A stretch of DNA of 64,000 nt from positions 88,109-152,108 of the forward strand of contig CAVVQV010000003.1 of the NCBI GenBank assembly GCA_963750495.1, given 5' to 3'. Positions 15,847 through 24,318 of this stretch are shown here, in pieces. Every line of letters begins with the position of its first letter. Positions within the stretch are counted from its first letter, which is position 1. A program made the position numbers and the translations under genes. The notes below the pieces were generated by a model, which saw nothing but the letters and a program-made list of their open reading frames with translations, was not told the DNA's origin and ran no database searches. The stretch is from JANLYC01 sp963750495 (GTDB taxonomy: Bacteria; Actinomycetota; Actinomycetes; Propionibacteriales; Nocardioidaceae).

Positions 15847-17027
15847 GGCTGCAGCACGACCTTGATGCAGCCGTCCTGCTTCTTCTGGAACATGGCGTAG
15901 GCGTCTGGAGCCGCGTCTAGTGGGAGGCGGTGGGTCGCGAAGTCCTCGAGCCCCAGCGGGTCGTCGTCAGCGATCACGTGCGGCATGATGTCGTCGGTCC
16001 ACCGACGGACGTGACACTGCCCCATGCGGAGCTGAATGCCTCTGTCGAACATTTCCATCATGGGCAACGGATCGACTTCGCCACCGTAGACACCACTCAC
16101 CGAGACTGTGCCGCCACGTCGCACACTCTTGATGGCCGTTCGCAGGGCAGCCAGGCGATCCACCGCGAGCTTGTCGGTCAAGGGTGCAGCAAGAGCATCC
16201 GGTAGCAGACCCACGACCGCGTGAGCCGCCTTGCCGATGGGAGACCCGTGCGCCTCCATCCCGACCGCGTCGATGACTCCGTCCGGCCCGCGCCCGTCGG
16301 TAAGGTCCAGAAGGGCAGAGGGCACGTCGTCAACGGTGGTCAGGTCGACGATTTCGATCCCGTGTGCGGTTGCCAGATCCAGGCGCTCACGGACCAGGTC
16401 GACGCCGATGACACGTTCGATCCCCCCCTGCCGAGCGATCCGCGCGCACAACTGGCCCACTGGGCCGAGTCCGAGCACGGCCAGGGTCCCGTCTTTCGCC
16501 ACGTCCGCGAACGCGACCGCCTGCCAAGCCGTCGGCAGGATGTCGGACAGGTAGAGAAACCGCTCATCGGAAAAGCCCTGCGGGATCTTGATAGGCCCGA
16601 AATGTGCCTGCGGTACACGCAGGTACTCGGCCTGTCCGCCGGGTACCGAGCCGTACAGCGAGGTGTAACCGAAGAGCGAGGCACCCTTGCCCGTCGAGCG
16701 GTTTTGTGTCGTCTCGCACTGGGCGTAGAGATGACGCCTGCACATCCAGCAGTCTCCGCACGAGATATTGAATGGCACGACGACCCGGTCGCCCACCGCG
16801 ATGTGATGGACGTCACCGCCGACCTCTTCGACGATTCCCATCGCTTCGTGTCCCAGCACATCACCTGCCTGCAAGAAGGGACCGAGCACTTCGTACAGGT
16901 GCAGGTCCGAACCACAGATAGCGGTGGACGTCACCTTGATGATGGCATCTGTGGGTTGCTCGATCGTGGGATCCGGAACCTCGGTCACCCGGACGTCGCG
17001 TTTCCCCTGCCAAGTCAGTGCTTGCAT
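15843..17027 (-). CDS. Zinc-dependent alcohol dehydrogenase
   Basis: A medium-chain dehydrogenase (394 aa) resembling the glutathione-independent formaldehyde dehydrogenase branch. Catalytic zinc ligands are near Cys38 (ICGSDLH), His60 and Glu61 (GHEAMG). The structural zinc cysteines are near 90, 93, 96 and 104. The NAD-binding GLGPVGQL lies near residue 185. ATG 17027 is preferred over the in-frame GTG at 17039 because GGAGGA then sits 4 nt upstream. It leads an operon with the SDR. The physiological substrate is not determined by sequence. Confidence 0.93.
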   Translation of the reverse strand: MQALTWQGKRDVRVTEVPDPTIEQPTDAIIKVTSTAICGSDLHLYEVLGPFLQAGDVLGHEAMGIVEEVGGDVHHIAVGDRVVVPFNISCGDCWMCRRHLYAQCETTQNRSTGKGASLFGYTSLYGSVPGGQAEYLRVPQAHFGPIKIPQGFSDERFLYLSDILPTAWQAVAFADVAKDGTLAVLGLGPVGQLCARIARQGGIERVIGVDLVRERLDLATAHGIEIVDLTTVDDVPSALLDLTDGRGPDGVIDAVGMEAHGSPIGKAAHAVVGLLPDALAAPLTDKLAVDRLAALRTAIKSVRRGGTVSVSGVYGGEVDPLPMMEMFDRGIQLRMGQCHVRRWTDDIMPHVIADDDPLGLEDFATHRLPLDAAPDAYAMFQKKQDGCIKVVLQP

Positions 17028-17211
17028 GTGTTCCTCCACCCACGTCGAGATCCTGTAATGCAGCCTTACCCGGGCCGAGCGGCGGCAAACTCGAGGCGGC
17101 TACTTGTGCATGAGTTCGACCACACCCCGGTGTCTTCGGCTCGCGGATACCCAGGGAAATGGGGCATGGGTCGCCGAGCCGTTCAGGGGCGCCGGTGCGC
17201 GAGAATGAGGC

Positions 17212-18066
17212 ATGGCTGTCGATGAGGTGACCCATGCGCTCTACGGTCTTGCGCTCGCGGAGTTCACCACCACGCGCAACAGCAGGGCGCGTGAGCTCAA
17301 GGCCGCCGGCGACGACGATGCGGCGCGACGCGTCGCCGCTCTGAAGAAGCCGACGACGGCTGCATGGTTGGTCAACCAGCTGGTCCGTCGTGAACGGGAG
17401 CAGGTCGACCTGCTGCTGGATCTCGGCCGTGAGATGCGCGCCGGGATGGCGGGGTTGGGAGCAGATGAGCTTCGCCTGTTGACCAAACGGCGCTATCAGC
17501 TCGTGTCGCTGTTGGTGAACTCGGCGTTGGGGTACGCCGGGCAGCGTCGTCCGGGAGGTGACGTCGCCAGCGATGTCCAGGCGACCCTCGAAGCGACGTT
17601 GGCCGACCCGGACAGCGCCGACGCGGTGGCCGCAGGCTGTCTCAGCGAGCCGCTCCACGTGTCCGGCTTCGGGTTCGTGGCCCGGCCGGACGCCGTACCC
17701 GACGAGGACACCCCCGGTCCGGATGCCGACGTTCTCGACATGGCGGCGCACCGGGCCCGCCGCGCGAAGCTGCTCGGCGAGGCCCGCGAGCGCGTGGCGC
17801 TGGCTCAGTCGGAGGTCGACGAGGCCGATGTCCGTCGTGCCGAGCTGGAGGAGCTGCTCGCTGCCGCGGAGGCGGAGGAGCGTGCGGCTGCGTCCGAGGT
17901 ACGCCGGCTCGAGACTGCGTTGGACCGTGCGTCGGCGGCGCTGTCCAAGCGGAGCGAGGCGGCCACCGCAGCGCGCGAGGAGCTCGAGGACGCCGAAGAG
18001 GTTGCCGACGAGGCCCGGGACGAGCTCGCCGAGGCCCAGGAAGCGGAGCGCCGCCTCGACCGCTGA
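17212..18066 (+). CDS. Coiled-coil protein of unknown function
   Basis: A 284-residue soluble protein. Residues 1-90 are helical (LKKPTTAAWLVNQLVRRE is a recognisable conserved stretch in actinobacterial hypotheticals). About 100-175 is a linker with acidic patches, and 175-284 is an Ala/Glu/Arg-rich region with long heptad-like repeats, predicted to form an extended coiled coil. No catalytic motif or signal peptide. GAGGC lies before the ATG. It may be a scaffold or DNA/cell-pole-associated protein, but nothing in the context shows this. Confidence 0.8.
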   Translation: MAVDEVTHALYGLALAEFTTTRNSRARELKAAGDDDAARRVAALKKPTTAAWLVNQLVRREREQVDLLLDLGREMRAGMAGLGADELRLLTKRRYQLVSLLVNSALGYAGQRRPGGDVASDVQATLEATLADPDSADAVAAGCLSEPLHVSGFGFVARPDAVPDEDTPGPDADVLDMAAHRARRAKLLGEARERVALAQSEVDEADVRRAELEELLAAAEAEERAAASEVRRLETALDRASAALSKRSEAATAAREELEDAEEVADEARDELAEAQEAERRLDR

Positions 18067-18155
18067 CGCTGCCGGCCAGCTGGCCCGGTCGGCTCGCCCT
18101 ACCCGTATCAAGCAGTCGGACTGCGGCCTCCTTGTGCGTGATGAAGGAGGTCGTC

Positions 18156-18296
18156 ATGTTCCCTGCCCAGACCGGTCCTGTGCTCATGAAGGCGGGCGAG
18201 GTGGCTCGGCGCCGTCCTGGCCCGCGTGCTGCGAAGCCGAAGCGGACCGAGCAGACGTCCCGGCACTCCCAGCCGGCAGCCCGCCAGCCCGAGTAG
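18156..18296 (+). CDS. Small basic ORF (46 aa) with strong Shine-Dalgarno
   Basis: ATG 18156 sits 5 nt after AAGGAGG (18144-18150) and the frame runs to TAG 18294-18296. The product starts MFPAQTGPVLMKAGEVARR and is rich in Arg, Pro and Gln, with about ten basic residues. It is probably disordered and could bind nucleic acid. An in-frame ATG at 18141 would add five residues but would place the Shine-Dalgarno inside the gene. The near-ideal ribosome-binding site is the main support; conservation is unknown. Confidence 0.45.
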   Translation: MFPAQTGPVLMKAGEVARRRPGPRAAKPKRTEQTSRHSQPAARQPE

Positions 18297-18583
18297 TCGC
18301 GGGGCTCGTCGGCTTCGCCGGCCTGCCGCTGTGGGGTGTTCCTATGGGCGGCTGCGCGCCGGACATCCGCGCTTGACCTCAACCTGATCGCATCCAGCTG
18401 TCGTGTGCGACGGAAGCGCTCGGCCCCCCGACCTGCGGCAGTCGAGTCCTCGACGGGCTCGGGACGGGCTTGTCGAGACCCGGTTGATCTCGACAGGCTC
18501 GATCAGCGGGCCTTCTCGGAAAGCCCTTGTGGATAACGGGTTCTGGTGTCGGGCGGTGGTCCGAAAGTGTCGGTGGGCTGTTC
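18297..18583. repeat. Intergenic region with dispersed TCTCGACAGGCTCGA repeats
   Basis: No gene is supported. Near 18465-18510 the motif CTCGACAGGCTCGA occurs next to its inverse, giving TGTCGAGA ... TCTCGACA, followed by GATCAGCGGG. The same motif recurs three times at 19941-20087 and in degenerate form at about 63150-63170. From 18515 the sequence becomes nearly identical to 63206 onward, the common 5' flank of both HNH gene copies. Confidence 0.55.
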
Positions 18584-18589
18584 TAGGTT
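18584..18589 (+). promoter_or_regulatory. -10 box of the HNH gene (copy 1)
   Basis: TAGGTT ends 6 nt before ATG 18596. The same box and about 70 bp of upstream sequence are conserved at copy 2 (63275-63280), so the promoter was duplicated with the gene. Confidence 0.5.
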
Positions 18590-18595
18590 TGAGCC

Positions 18596-19955
18596 ATGAG
18601 TACGACGCAGGGACCGCCACCGGCCGTGGGCGCCGATGATGCCTTCGGTCGTGGTTTCGCTGGCGTGCGTCGTGAACTCGCTGATCTGGTCGACACCCCC
18701 ACCTGGTCCCTGGACGACAACCGGCTGGATCGCCGGATCAGTGAGGCACTCGCGGTCCGAGCCGCTGCCGACGAGCTGGTCGCCCGACTGGTGGCCGAAG
18801 CGGCCGACCGCAACCTGGCCCACCGGCACGGTGCGTCCTCGACGAGGGCGCATCTGATGACGGCGCACCGGATGTCGGCCGGTGAAGCGTCCCGGACCGT
18901 GCGGACCGCCAAGCAGCTGCACGGCACCGGCTGTCACCGAGCCGACCCGTCGCGCCGTCGCGGCCGGTGACGGTGTCAGCCGAACAAGGGGTGGTGGTCG
19001 CGGCCGCGATCAACCGGCTCTCACCCACGATCGAGCCGGACCGGGTCGACGCCGCCCAGCAGGATCTGCTCGCCCATGCCCAGACACTGTCGTACAGCGC
19101 AGCTGCAGGTCGCAGCGAACCATCTGGTCGAGGTGATCGACCCCGACACCGTCGACCAGACGTTGGAGCAGCAGCTCGACCGCGCAGGAACGCAAGGCGT
19201 TGGCCTCAGCCTGGTTCACCGGCCAGTACGGGTCCGACGGCATCGCCCGCGGCCGGTTCGCCCTGCCCAACCTGGTGTTCGGCATGCTCACCAAACACCT
19301 CGAAGCCCACACCTCACCGCGTCGGGTCGCCACCGGCACCGGCCAGGCAGCGACGATCCGATGGCTGAGACGACCGTTGCGGACCTGCCCTATGGCAACC
19401 GGCTCGGCCGGGCGTTGTGTGAGCTGATCGAACACCTCCCGGTCGACGGGTACCCTCAGCACGGGGTCGCGAACGCCACCATCGTGGTCACCGTCGACGA
19501 AGACCAAACTCCGGGCGGGTGCGGGGGAAGCCACGCTCGACACCGGCAGCGCGATCTCGGTCGGGGAGACCCGACGGTTGGCCTGCAACGCCGGCCTCCT
19601 CCCCATGGTGCTGTCGGGTGGGTCGAAGATCCTCGACCTCGGCACCAGCCGCCGCCTGTTCGACCGTCACCAACGCCTCGCACTCGCCACCCGCGACCAA
19701 GGCTGTGTCTTCCCCGGCTGCGAACGCCCACCCGCCTGGACTGAGGCACACCACCGCCTCCCCTGGAGCGAGGGCGGAGCAACGGACATCGACAACGGAT
19801 GCCTGTTGTGTTCCTTCCACCACCACCTGATCCACCAAGGCGAATGGGACCTCACCCTCGGCCCGGACGGCATCACCGAAGTCATCCCACCGGCACGGAT
19901 CGATCCGCAGCGAAGACCCATCCGCCACCAACGCTTCAAACCCCGACCCGGTTGA
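18596..19955 (+). pseudogene. DUF222/HNH endonuclease (13E12-type), broken by multiple frameshifts
   Basis: A remnant of a ~450-residue DUF222-plus-HNH protein. The DUF222 start (MSTTQGPPPAVGADD) is intact to about 18925. The reading frame then shifts at about 18925-18935, 18965-18972, 19090-19106, 19183-19197, 19330-19365 and 19503-19510. The last fragment keeps a full HNH core: CVFPGC, AHHRLPW, DNGCLLCSFHHHLIH. Comparison with copy 2 shows small indels as the cause. Such genes are repeated in many actinobacterial genomes, often near inteins or mobile DNA, with unproven function. The 3' end runs into a tandem repeat. Confidence 0.88.
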
Positions 19956-20087
19956 CCCACGGGGTCTCGACAGGCTCGACCGCCGGGAACCCCGACCCGG
20001 ATGACCCACGGGGTCTCGACAGGCTCGACCGCCGGGAACCCCGACCCGGTTGACCCACGGGGTCTCGACAGGCTCGACCGCCTGGAA
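19941..20087. repeat. 49-bp tandem repeat, three units
   Basis: Three consecutive 49-bp units start at 19941, 19990 and 20039. Each contains CCACGGGGTCTCGACAGGCTCGACC; units differ at only a few positions. The first unit overlaps the last codons and stop of the HNH pseudogene. The core GGTCTCGACAGGCTCGACC is an imperfect inverted repeat and matches the dispersed element near 18489. A partial fourth unit follows. Expansion by slippage or recombination is likely. Confidence 0.85.
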
Positions 20088-20245
20088 CGCCGACGCGGGT
20101 CGGGTGGGAAGTTGTGCAGGTCGAAACGGCTCGAGGGTCTGCACAACCTCGTAGTCCGGGCGATGCTCGCGCCCCGCTGGCGGCAACTTCCCGGGCCAAG
20201 CGACACTGGAGCGATGACCTCTGACGGCTCGCGCAAGGCGGCACG
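20088..20245. other. Intergenic region upstream of mmuM
   Basis: A short inverted repeat is present: GTTGTGCAGGTCG with its counterpart around GGTCTGCACAAC, loop about 15 nt, near 20112-20150. It may end transcription from the left or regulate mmuM. Nothing else is recognised. Confidence 0.35.
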
Positions 20246-21154
20246 GTGACGGCGTACCCGGCTGTGGCCGAGGGCGAAGTCGTCGTCCTCGACGGTGGGA
20301 TGTCCAACGCGCTCGAGGACCGTGGGCACGACGTGTCCGGGGACCTCTGGACCGCCGGGCTCCTTCGCGACGCTCCCGAAGAGATCGCCGCCGTCCACCA
20401 GACGTACTTCGAGGCGGGCGCGCAGGTGGCCACGACCGCGAGCTACCAGGCATCCGTTGCCGGGTTCACCGCCGTCGGCATGAGCCGGGATGAGGCAGAG
20501 CGACTGATCCAGCGCAGCGTGACACTGGCGCGTGACGTGCGCGACGAGCTGGCCGACGACGGCACGGCCCGCTGGGTGGCTGCGTCCGTCGGGCCGTATG
20601 GCGCCGTCCTCGCCGACGGCTCCGAATATCGCGGCCGCTACGGGCTGTCCCACGCCCAGCTCCGCGACTTCCACCTGCCGAGGCTGGAGCTGCTGGCGTC
20701 AGCCGGCCCGGACTTCTTCGCCGTCGAGACGATTCCGGACCAGGACGAGGCCGAGGTCCTCGTCGAGCTGATCGACCAGCTGGCGGTGCCGGCGTGGTTC
20801 TCGTTCTCGGCAGCAGGGCTGCGCACCCGAGCCGGTCAGCCCCTTGCCGAGGCCTTCGCCGTCGCGGCATCCGCCGCCGGCGTCTTTGCGGTCGGCGTCA
20901 ACTGCTGTGCGCCGGCCGACGTACTGCCGGCGGTCGAGCTGGCCGGCCAGGTCACCGGTAGACCCGCGATCGCCTACCCCAACAGTGGTGAGGAGTGGAA
21001 AGCATCGAGCCGCGGGTGGGACGGTTCCCTGTCCTATGACATACGGCTGGCCCCGAGCTGGGTCGGAGCGGGCGCGTCGTACGTCGGAGGGTGCTGCCGC
21101 GTCGGTCCGCCGACCATCACCGCCCTGGCCGCCGCCGTGGCTAAGTTGGGGTGA
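20246..21154 (+). CDS. mmuM: Homocysteine S-methyltransferase
   Basis: A cytoplasmic enzyme (302 aa) that transfers a methyl group, typically from S-methylmethionine, to homocysteine to give methionine. The zinc ligands are Cys220 (GVNCC) and the Cys283-Cys284 pair (GGCCR). The N-terminal LDGGMSNALED is the family start. Length matches MmuM/YagD. The GTG start has only a weak purine tract. Its stop overlaps the ATG of the downstream polymerase gene by 1 bp, an odd functional pairing. No partner permease (mmuP) is present here. Confidence 0.92.
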   Translation: MTAYPAVAEGEVVVLDGGMSNALEDRGHDVSGDLWTAGLLRDAPEEIAAVHQTYFEAGAQVATTASYQASVAGFTAVGMSRDEAERLIQRSVTLARDVRDELADDGTARWVAASVGPYGAVLADGSEYRGRYGLSHAQLRDFHLPRLELLASAGPDFFAVETIPDQDEAEVLVELIDQLAVPAWFSFSAAGLRTRAGQPLAEAFAVAASAAGVFAVGVNCCAPADVLPAVELAGQVTGRPAIAYPNSGEEWKASSRGWDGSLSYDIRLAPSWVGAGASYVGGCCRVGPPTITALAAAVAKLG

Positions 21155-22119
21155 TGGCGAAGGGGACGAACGCGGTCGAGATCGAGGTCGGACCGCATCT
21201 GGTCAAGATCACCAACCCGGACCGCGTCTACTTCCCTGAGACCGGGGCGACCAAGCTCGACCTGGTCGAGTACTACCTCAGTGTCGGCGACGGGATCGTC
21301 AACGCGCTGCGCGAGCGACCCTGCATGCTGCACCGGTTCCCGACGGGGCTGAGCGGCGACAAGGTGCACCAGAAACGTGTCCCGGCCGGCGCGCCACCCT
21401 GGCTCGAGACCGTTCGGGTCCATTTCCCGCGCTACAACCGCAATGCCGACGAGCTGTGCGTGACCGAGCTGGCTCAGGTGATCTGGGCTGTCCAGATGTC
21501 GACCGTCGAGTTCCATCCCTGGAACTCGCGCCGCGCTGACACCGAGAAGCCCGACGAGTGGCGTATCGACCTCGATCCCATGCCGTTGTGCGACTTCGCC
21601 ACAGTGCAGCGCGTGGCCCACGTCGCGCACGAGGTCCTCGACGAGCTCGGCGCCGTGGGCTGGCCGAAGACCACCGGGGGCCGCGGGATGCACGTCTACG
21701 TGCGGATCGAACCGACCCATGGCTTCGCCGACGTACGCCGAGCGGCGCTGGCATTCGCCCGCGAGGTCGAGCGACGCATGCCCGATGACGTCACGACAAC
21801 CTGGTGGCGCAAGGACCGTGACCCGGCCGCGTTGTTCGTCGACTACAACCAGAACGCCCGGGACCACACCATCGCCTGTGCGTACTCCGTCCGCGGTGTG
21901 CCGGACGCCAGGGTCTCGGCCCCGGTGCAGTGGGACGAGATCGACGACGTGCGGCCCGGTGACTTCACGATCGTCACCATGCCGCCGCGCTATGCAGAGC
22001 TCGGCGACCTGCACGAAGGGATGGACGCCGCGGTCTTCTCGATCGAGCCGCTGCTCGAGTGGGCCGCGCGGGATGAACGCGACGGCACGGAGGATCCCGG
22101 CGGTGACGAGCCTGCGTGA
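21154..22119 (+). CDS. LigD-type DNA polymerase/primase domain protein (stand-alone)
   Basis: A protein of 321 aa matching the polymerase (archaeo-eukaryotic-primase-like) domain of LigD, used in non-homologous end joining. Catalytic aspartates Asp139 and Asp141 lie in RIDLDP. The nucleotide-binding TTGGRGMHVYV replaces the usual SGGKGLHV, and DYNQNARDHTIA is a strong family block. No ligase or phosphoesterase domain is attached, as in actinobacterial PolD-type paralogues (such as mycobacterial PolD1/PolD2). No ku gene is in the window. ATG 21154 overlaps the mmuM stop; GTG 21151 is possible. Confidence 0.93.
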   Translation: MAKGTNAVEIEVGPHLVKITNPDRVYFPETGATKLDLVEYYLSVGDGIVNALRERPCMLHRFPTGLSGDKVHQKRVPAGAPPWLETVRVHFPRYNRNADELCVTELAQVIWAVQMSTVEFHPWNSRRADTEKPDEWRIDLDPMPLCDFATVQRVAHVAHEVLDELGAVGWPKTTGGRGMHVYVRIEPTHGFADVRRAALAFAREVERRMPDDVTTTWWRKDRDPAALFVDYNQNARDHTIACAYSVRGVPDARVSAPVQWDEIDDVRPGDFTIVTMPPRYAELGDLHEGMDAAVFSIEPLLEWAARDERDGTEDPGGDEPA

Positions 22120-22309
22120 CCGAGCGGGAGGTCTCCGGTGAGGACCCCTGGATACGCCGGGCAGCTCGTCATCGCTGCTCCTCAACCCTTGTCACAGGGA
22201 GTCACAAAACCCCACGAATCCCGTTACCTCGCGGACGGGCTCGGAAAAGTCTGCCTAGGGTCGTTTAGGAATCCTTTACAGAATTCTCTAGTACAGAGGG
22301 GCAGTTCGC

Positions 22310-23443
22310 ATGTCGTTATCTCGGACGATGGCGATCGCGGCAGGGGTCGCGGTCACGATGGTTGGAAGCCTGGGGCTGGCATCTCCCGCCTCGGCCACAT
22401 ACGCAAATGACCCGGTCTCGCGAGCGTGGAGTCCGGACGGCCCGGTGCACAGCTCGGTCGGAACAGCCTCGCGGTTGTTCATCGGGGGATCCTTCTCGGG
22501 CGGGGGTGGGATCGCGGCGCTGAACCCGACCACAGGTGCGCTGCTCTGGTCCGTGCAAGCCGACGGCGACGTCCGTGCGATGGCGCTGTCCGACGACGGA
22601 TCACGCCTCCTGGTGGGCGGGGGCTTCACTCACGTCGGGGGCACCACCCACCGGCACCTGGCCGCGATGAACGTGTCCGACGGTTCGGTCGTGGCGAACT
22701 GGCGGGCTGGCGCGAGCGGAATGGTCCGCGACCTCGTCGTCAGAGGAGACCAACTCTTCGTGGGTGGTCAGTTCGGTCGGATCCGTGGCGTGGCTCAGCG
22801 GGGTCTCGGTGCGCTGTCTGTGTCCACCGGACAGCTGATCCCTGCGTTCACGGGATCTGTCGATCGCCATGTCTACGGCCTGGCGCTCACCAACAATCAG
22901 CTGCTCGTGAGCGGCAGGTTCAATGCCGTCAATGGTCAGTCGCGGAGCTCCATCGCGTCGTTCAACCTCTCCAACTACCAGTTGACGTCGTGGGCACCGC
23001 GGCGTCTGTGCGCCGGCTGCAACGCCTACTGGGATGTCGTGACCGACGGCACCAATGCGTACGTCGGTACGTCCGGCCCCGGCGGGAACCTCGGCGCCTT
23101 CAACCTGGTGTCAGGCAATAACCCGTGGCGTTACGTCCACGCCAACGGTGATGTGCAGGCCCTGGCGCTCCCCGGTGACGGGCTGCTCTATCTCGGCGGC
23201 CACTTCGGGCAGTACGTCGGCAACAGCAACATCCGGCGTACCGACCTGGCGGCCGTCAACCCGAACAACGGTCAGGTCGACCCGGACTTCCACCCGAAGC
23301 TGTTCAAGCGCTACCCCGGGGTGTGGACCTTCGCGACGACGCCAGGAATGCTGCACGCCGGCGGCAACTTCCTGGGCATGGGAGCCGGGCCGAACGCCCG
23401 CAACAACCATGTGCCGTATCTGACTGCCTTCGGTATCCAGTGA
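22310..23443 (+). CDS. Secreted beta-propeller-like protein
   Basis: A 377-residue exported protein with a clear Sec signal peptide (residues 1-29, SLGLASPASA). The mature part holds about six repeats of the type LFVGGQFGRIRGVAQRGLGALS, each with a GG-F core and an LAALN/AAVNP-like strand. This is the delta-60/DUF5122-like propeller pattern. No catalytic residues are evident; binding at the cell surface is likely. GAGGGG lies 10 nt before the ATG. It is monocistronic and convergent with an ABC permease gene. Confidence 0.82.
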   Translation: MSLSRTMAIAAGVAVTMVGSLGLASPASATYANDPVSRAWSPDGPVHSSVGTASRLFIGGSFSGGGGIAALNPTTGALLWSVQADGDVRAMALSDDGSRLLVGGGFTHVGGTTHRHLAAMNVSDGSVVANWRAGASGMVRDLVVRGDQLFVGGQFGRIRGVAQRGLGALSVSTGQLIPAFTGSVDRHVYGLALTNNQLLVSGRFNAVNGQSRSSIASFNLSNYQLTSWAPRRLCAGCNAYWDVVTDGTNAYVGTSGPGGNLGAFNLVSGNNPWRYVHANGDVQALALPGDGLLYLGGHFGQYVGNSNIRRTDLAAVNPNNGQVDPDFHPKLFKRYPGVWTFATTPGMLHAGGNFLGMGAGPNARNNHVPYLTAFGIQ

Positions 23444-23460
23444 TGGTGGCCGACTGAGGC

Positions 23461-24318
23461 TCAGACCAGCACGTCACGACGGCTGAACCACCACGCGCTG
23501 ACCAGCAGCGGAGGCACGGCGTACAAGGCGCTGACGCCGACGGCGCGCCACAGCGCCGAAGCGTCGATGTGCGTGCCGAGCGCGGCCTGCCACGCGGTGA
23601 ACTGGTCGGTCAGCAGCCACGTGGTGACCGACACGGGAATCGACGGCAGGAAGCCGATGATCTGGTTGGCGAAGCTGAACACCAGCATGCCCACGATCGA
23701 CGCGGCGCTGTTGCGGGTGATGACTGAGAGCAGGAAGCCCCAGGCGCTGACCGCCAGCAGCGGCCCGGCGTAGACCAGCAGCACGATCCCGAGGCGGCTG
23801 AGGATCCCGGTCACGCTGATGCTCGGCGCGCCCAGGACCAGGCCGGCCCCGAGCGGCACGCCGCCGATGGTCACCGCGTGCGCGCCGGAGGCGATCGAGC
23901 CGATCACGACCCCGCTGAGTCCGAAGATGAGCAGCAGCGTGAGCACGTACGTCGCGGTGGCGCCGGCCTTGGCCGCCAGCAGCTCGAGCCGCGACGTCGA
24001 TCTGGTCAGGACCGTCTTGAGGGTCTGGTTCGCGTCCTCGGTTGCCACGATGTCACCGGCAACGAGCCCGGCGAGCAGCGGGAGCAGCACCAAGGAGGAG
24101 AAGAACAGTGCGATGAACGGAAGGATCAGGCCGCTGCTGTTGTAGGCCAGCGCCAGCACGTTCTCGGGGTCCAGCTGCGCGGTTCCGCGGGCAGGCTTCG
24201 CTGGGTTGACGGCCAACCCGATCGCGAACGATGCCGGAATCAGCGCTGCCGCGACGAGCCCGATGAGGGTACGCCGCTGAGCGGCGAGCTTGCGCAGCTC
24301 CCAGAGGTACGTCGTCAT
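23461..24318 (-). CDS. ABC-2 type exporter permease
   Basis: A 285-residue membrane protein with about six helices. An N-terminal LWELRKLAAQRRTLIG precedes TM1, and EDANQTLKTVLTRSTSRLELLAAK is the ABC-2 coupling segment. A 4-bp overlap joins it to the upstream ATPase gene. The system is independent of the one at 11041-12758 and has no accessory periplasmic gene. Substrate unknown. Confidence 0.9.
   Translation of the reverse strand: MTTYLWELRKLAAQRRTLIGLVAAALIPASFAIGLAVNPAKPARGTAQLDPENVLALAYNSSGLILPFIALFFSSLVLLPLLAGLVAGDIVATEDANQTLKTVLTRSTSRLELLAAKAGATATYVLTLLLIFGLSGVVIGSIASGAHAVTIGGVPLGAGLVLGAPSISVTGILSRLGIVLLVYAGPLLAVSAWGFLLSVITRNSAASIVGMLVFSFANQIIGFLPSIPVSVTTWLLTDQFTAWQAALGTHIDASALWRAVGVSALYAVPPLLVSAWWFSRRDVLV

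Noticed and set aside
18596..19955. Frameshifts in the HNH gene as sequencing errors
   Set aside because: Six lesions fall in 1.4 kb while tens of kilobases of long genes are uninterrupted, so real decay is far more likely, though resequencing could still correct single sites.
19941..20087. Possible CRISPR array
   Set aside because: The units are contiguous with no unique spacers, only three copies, and no cas genes nearby.
19488..20674. Minus-strand frames with repeated PVETPWV or SLSRPRGST peptides
   Set aside because: These peptides are translations of the 49-bp non-coding tandem repeat and lie antisense to the HNH remnant and mmuM.
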